Shown piece after piece: positions 50,422-51,538 of a stretch of DNA of 51,538 nt. The first letter of the stretch is position 1; each line of letters starts with the position of its first letter. The notes beneath the pieces were generated by a model. It was not told where the DNA came from. It did not search any database and worked only from the letters and a program-made list of their open reading frames with translations. A program made the position numbers and the translations under genes. Source of the stretch: Streptomyces atriruber (GTDB lineage Bacteria; Actinomycetota; Actinomycetes; Streptomycetales; Streptomycetaceae); contig NZ_LIPN01000026.1 of the NCBI RefSeq assembly GCF_001418325.1, forward strand, positions 1-51,538, given 5' to 3'.

Positions 50422-51538
50422 ATGATCCAGGCCATCGGACTGACCAGCAATCCCCGCCAGGAGCTCCCGCCCGCCGTAGAGGACGTGTCCTTCGAGGCGC
50501 GTACCGGTCGCGTCACGGCACTGCTCGATGCCGAGTCAGTCGGCGCGACCACGGCGCTGCGGTTGATGCTCGAACTCCAACAGGGCCGTGGAATCACGTA
50601 CTTCAGAGGCCGCCCCCTGCACCGCATCGCCCATCCGTCGCGTGAGGTCGGCGTCCTCATGGGTGATGTCCCAGGGCATCCCGCGCGTTCGGTCCGCGGC
50701 CATTTGCGCATGCTGTGCGCGGCCGTGGGTGTGCCCGTCCTGCGTGCCGACGACGTCCTGGAGGTCGTCGGCCTCGTCAGCCTCCGCGACCAGCGCCTCG
50801 GCACCCTCTCGCGCGGCATGGACCGCCGACTGGGTCTGGCGTGCGCGCTGCTCGCCGACCCCCACACGCTCGTCCTGGACGGGCCGGGCGACGGCCTCTC
50901 GGTCCGGGAGGGCGCCTGGCTGCACGGCATCCTGCGCGCCCACGCCTCCCAGGGCGGCACGGTCCTGTTCGCGACGAACGACCCCAAGGAGGCCGCGCGG
51001 ACCGCTGATCACGTCGTCACACTGGAGTCGGGACGTCTCGTCGCCGACCAGGCGGCCACGGAGTTCGCGCGGACCAGGCTCCGCCCCCGCGTCGCCGTCC
51101 GGAGCCCGCATGCCGCGCGCCTGGGCGCGCTCCTCGCCAAGGAGGCGCGGGCCCGCCAGCGCTCGGTCGAGGTGGTCAAGGAAGACGGCAACCGGCTCTC
51201 GGTGTACGGAAGCACATGCGCCGACGTGGGGGACGCCGCATACCGGCACGGCATCCTCGTCCACCAACTCGCCGACGAGGTGGGCGATGCGGGGCCGCCG
51301 AAGCAGCCGGACCGGTCGGAGCAGGCGGAACAGCCGAGGCCGTCGGAGCGGCGGCACGCGTACACCGCCCCCCACTCGGCCGACGACTGTGCCGATGCCG
51401 CAGAGACGGCCGAAGTTCCCTCAGGCGCCCCTGACGGAGCCTCCGCCGAGCTGTCGGCGACAGGCGGCGACGAAGGCCCGTGGGAAACCCCTCAGGCCCC
51501 TCAGAGCCATCAGGCCCACCAAGCCCCACGAGAGACCC
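50422..51538 (+). CDS. Degenerate ABC ATPase-like protein, 3' end outside the window
   Basis: Frame open from ATG 50422 to the window edge (372 codons). Residues 1-215 have the ABC ATPase shape, but the motifs are eroded. The P-loop is LLDAESVGATTALRL with no Lys, the signature is TLSRGMDRRLGLA, Walker B reads TLVLDGPGDGLS (Glu replaced by Gly), and the H-loop is LFATNDPKE (His replaced by Asn). From about residue 290 it becomes low complexity (Glu, Gln, Ala, Pro). It may be a structural or regulatory partner rather than an active ATPase, perhaps followed by a permease gene beyond the window. RBS is AGAGAAG. Confidence 0.7.
   Translation, partial: MIQAIGLTSNPRQELPPAVEDVSFEARTGRVTALLDAESVGATTALRLMLELQQGRGITYFRGRPLHRIAHPSREVGVLMGDVPGHPARSVRGHLRMLCAAVGVPVLRADDVLEVVGLVSLRDQRLGTLSRGMDRRLGLACALLADPHTLVLDGPGDGLSVREGAWLHGILRAHASQGGTVLFATNDPKEAARTADHVVTLESGRLVADQAATEFARTRLRPRVAVRSPHAARLGALLAKEARARQRSVEVVKEDGNRLSVYGSTCADVGDAAYRHGILVHQLADEVGDAGPPKQPDRSEQAEQPRPSERRHAYTAPHSADDCADAAETAEVPSGAPDGASAELSATGGDEGPWETPQAPQSHQAHQAPRET

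Overview
This window is high-GC Streptomyces-type chromosome. Codons are strongly GC-biased in third position, GTG starts are common, genes are tightly packed, and the flanking genes are typical actinobacterial ones (rnhB, RecQ with a phosphoribosyltransferase tail, DUF4192, glycogen-debranching-like protein, NrtR-like Nudix protein).

Left flank (1-13149): a TetR-type regulator running off the edge and diverging from an antibiotic-resistance-type ABC-F ATPase; a histidine phosphatase; an ADP-ribosylglycohydrolase; a DUF4173-type membrane protein; a DHA2 MFS exporter diverging from a TetR regulator over two near-perfect palindromes; ribonuclease HII; two conserved hypotheticals; and a RecQ helicase fused to a PRTase-like domain.

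Centre (13251-36185): a complete coelichelin siderophore locus. It holds cchA (formyltransferase), cchB (ornithine N-hydroxylase), cchCDE and cchF (ferri-siderophore import), cchG and cchI (ABC half-exporters), cchH (trimodular NRPS A-T-E-C-A-T-E-C-A-T without thioesterase), cchJ (esterase) and cchK (MbtH-like). The specificity pockets read from the three A domains are those recorded for N5-formyl-N5-hydroxyornithine, threonine and N5-hydroxyornithine. DmdR/IdeR-type iron boxes precede cchA, cchB, cchE, cchF, cchH and the cchJ/cchK divergence.

Right of the canonical cluster (36224-45270): an amidohydrolase and a 75-residue protein appear to continue the cchK transcript. A helR (HelD-type RNA polymerase rescue ATPase) follows, with an exact rifamycin-associated element in its leader. 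Next comes the most interesting block: a GNAT protein resembling N-acetylglutamate synthase with its own iron box, converging on a four-gene operon (isochorismatase-like, argC, argJ, argB) that also starts at a strong iron box. Together these encode most of an ornithine pathway under predicted iron control. The ArgB copy has lost the C-terminal residues associated with arginine feedback. I infer a dedicated, arginine-insensitive ornithine supply for coelichelin, which needs three ornithines per molecule. Only the aminotransferase step (ArgD) is missing and would have to come from elsewhere.

Right flank (45271-51538): an inverted pair of DnaA-box-like sequences, a DUF4192 protein, a glycogen-debranching N-terminal-domain protein, an NrtR-like Nudix protein with a candidate operator, and a degenerate ABC ATPase cut by the window edge. 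No tRNA, rRNA, CRISPR array, transposase or phage gene was recognised.
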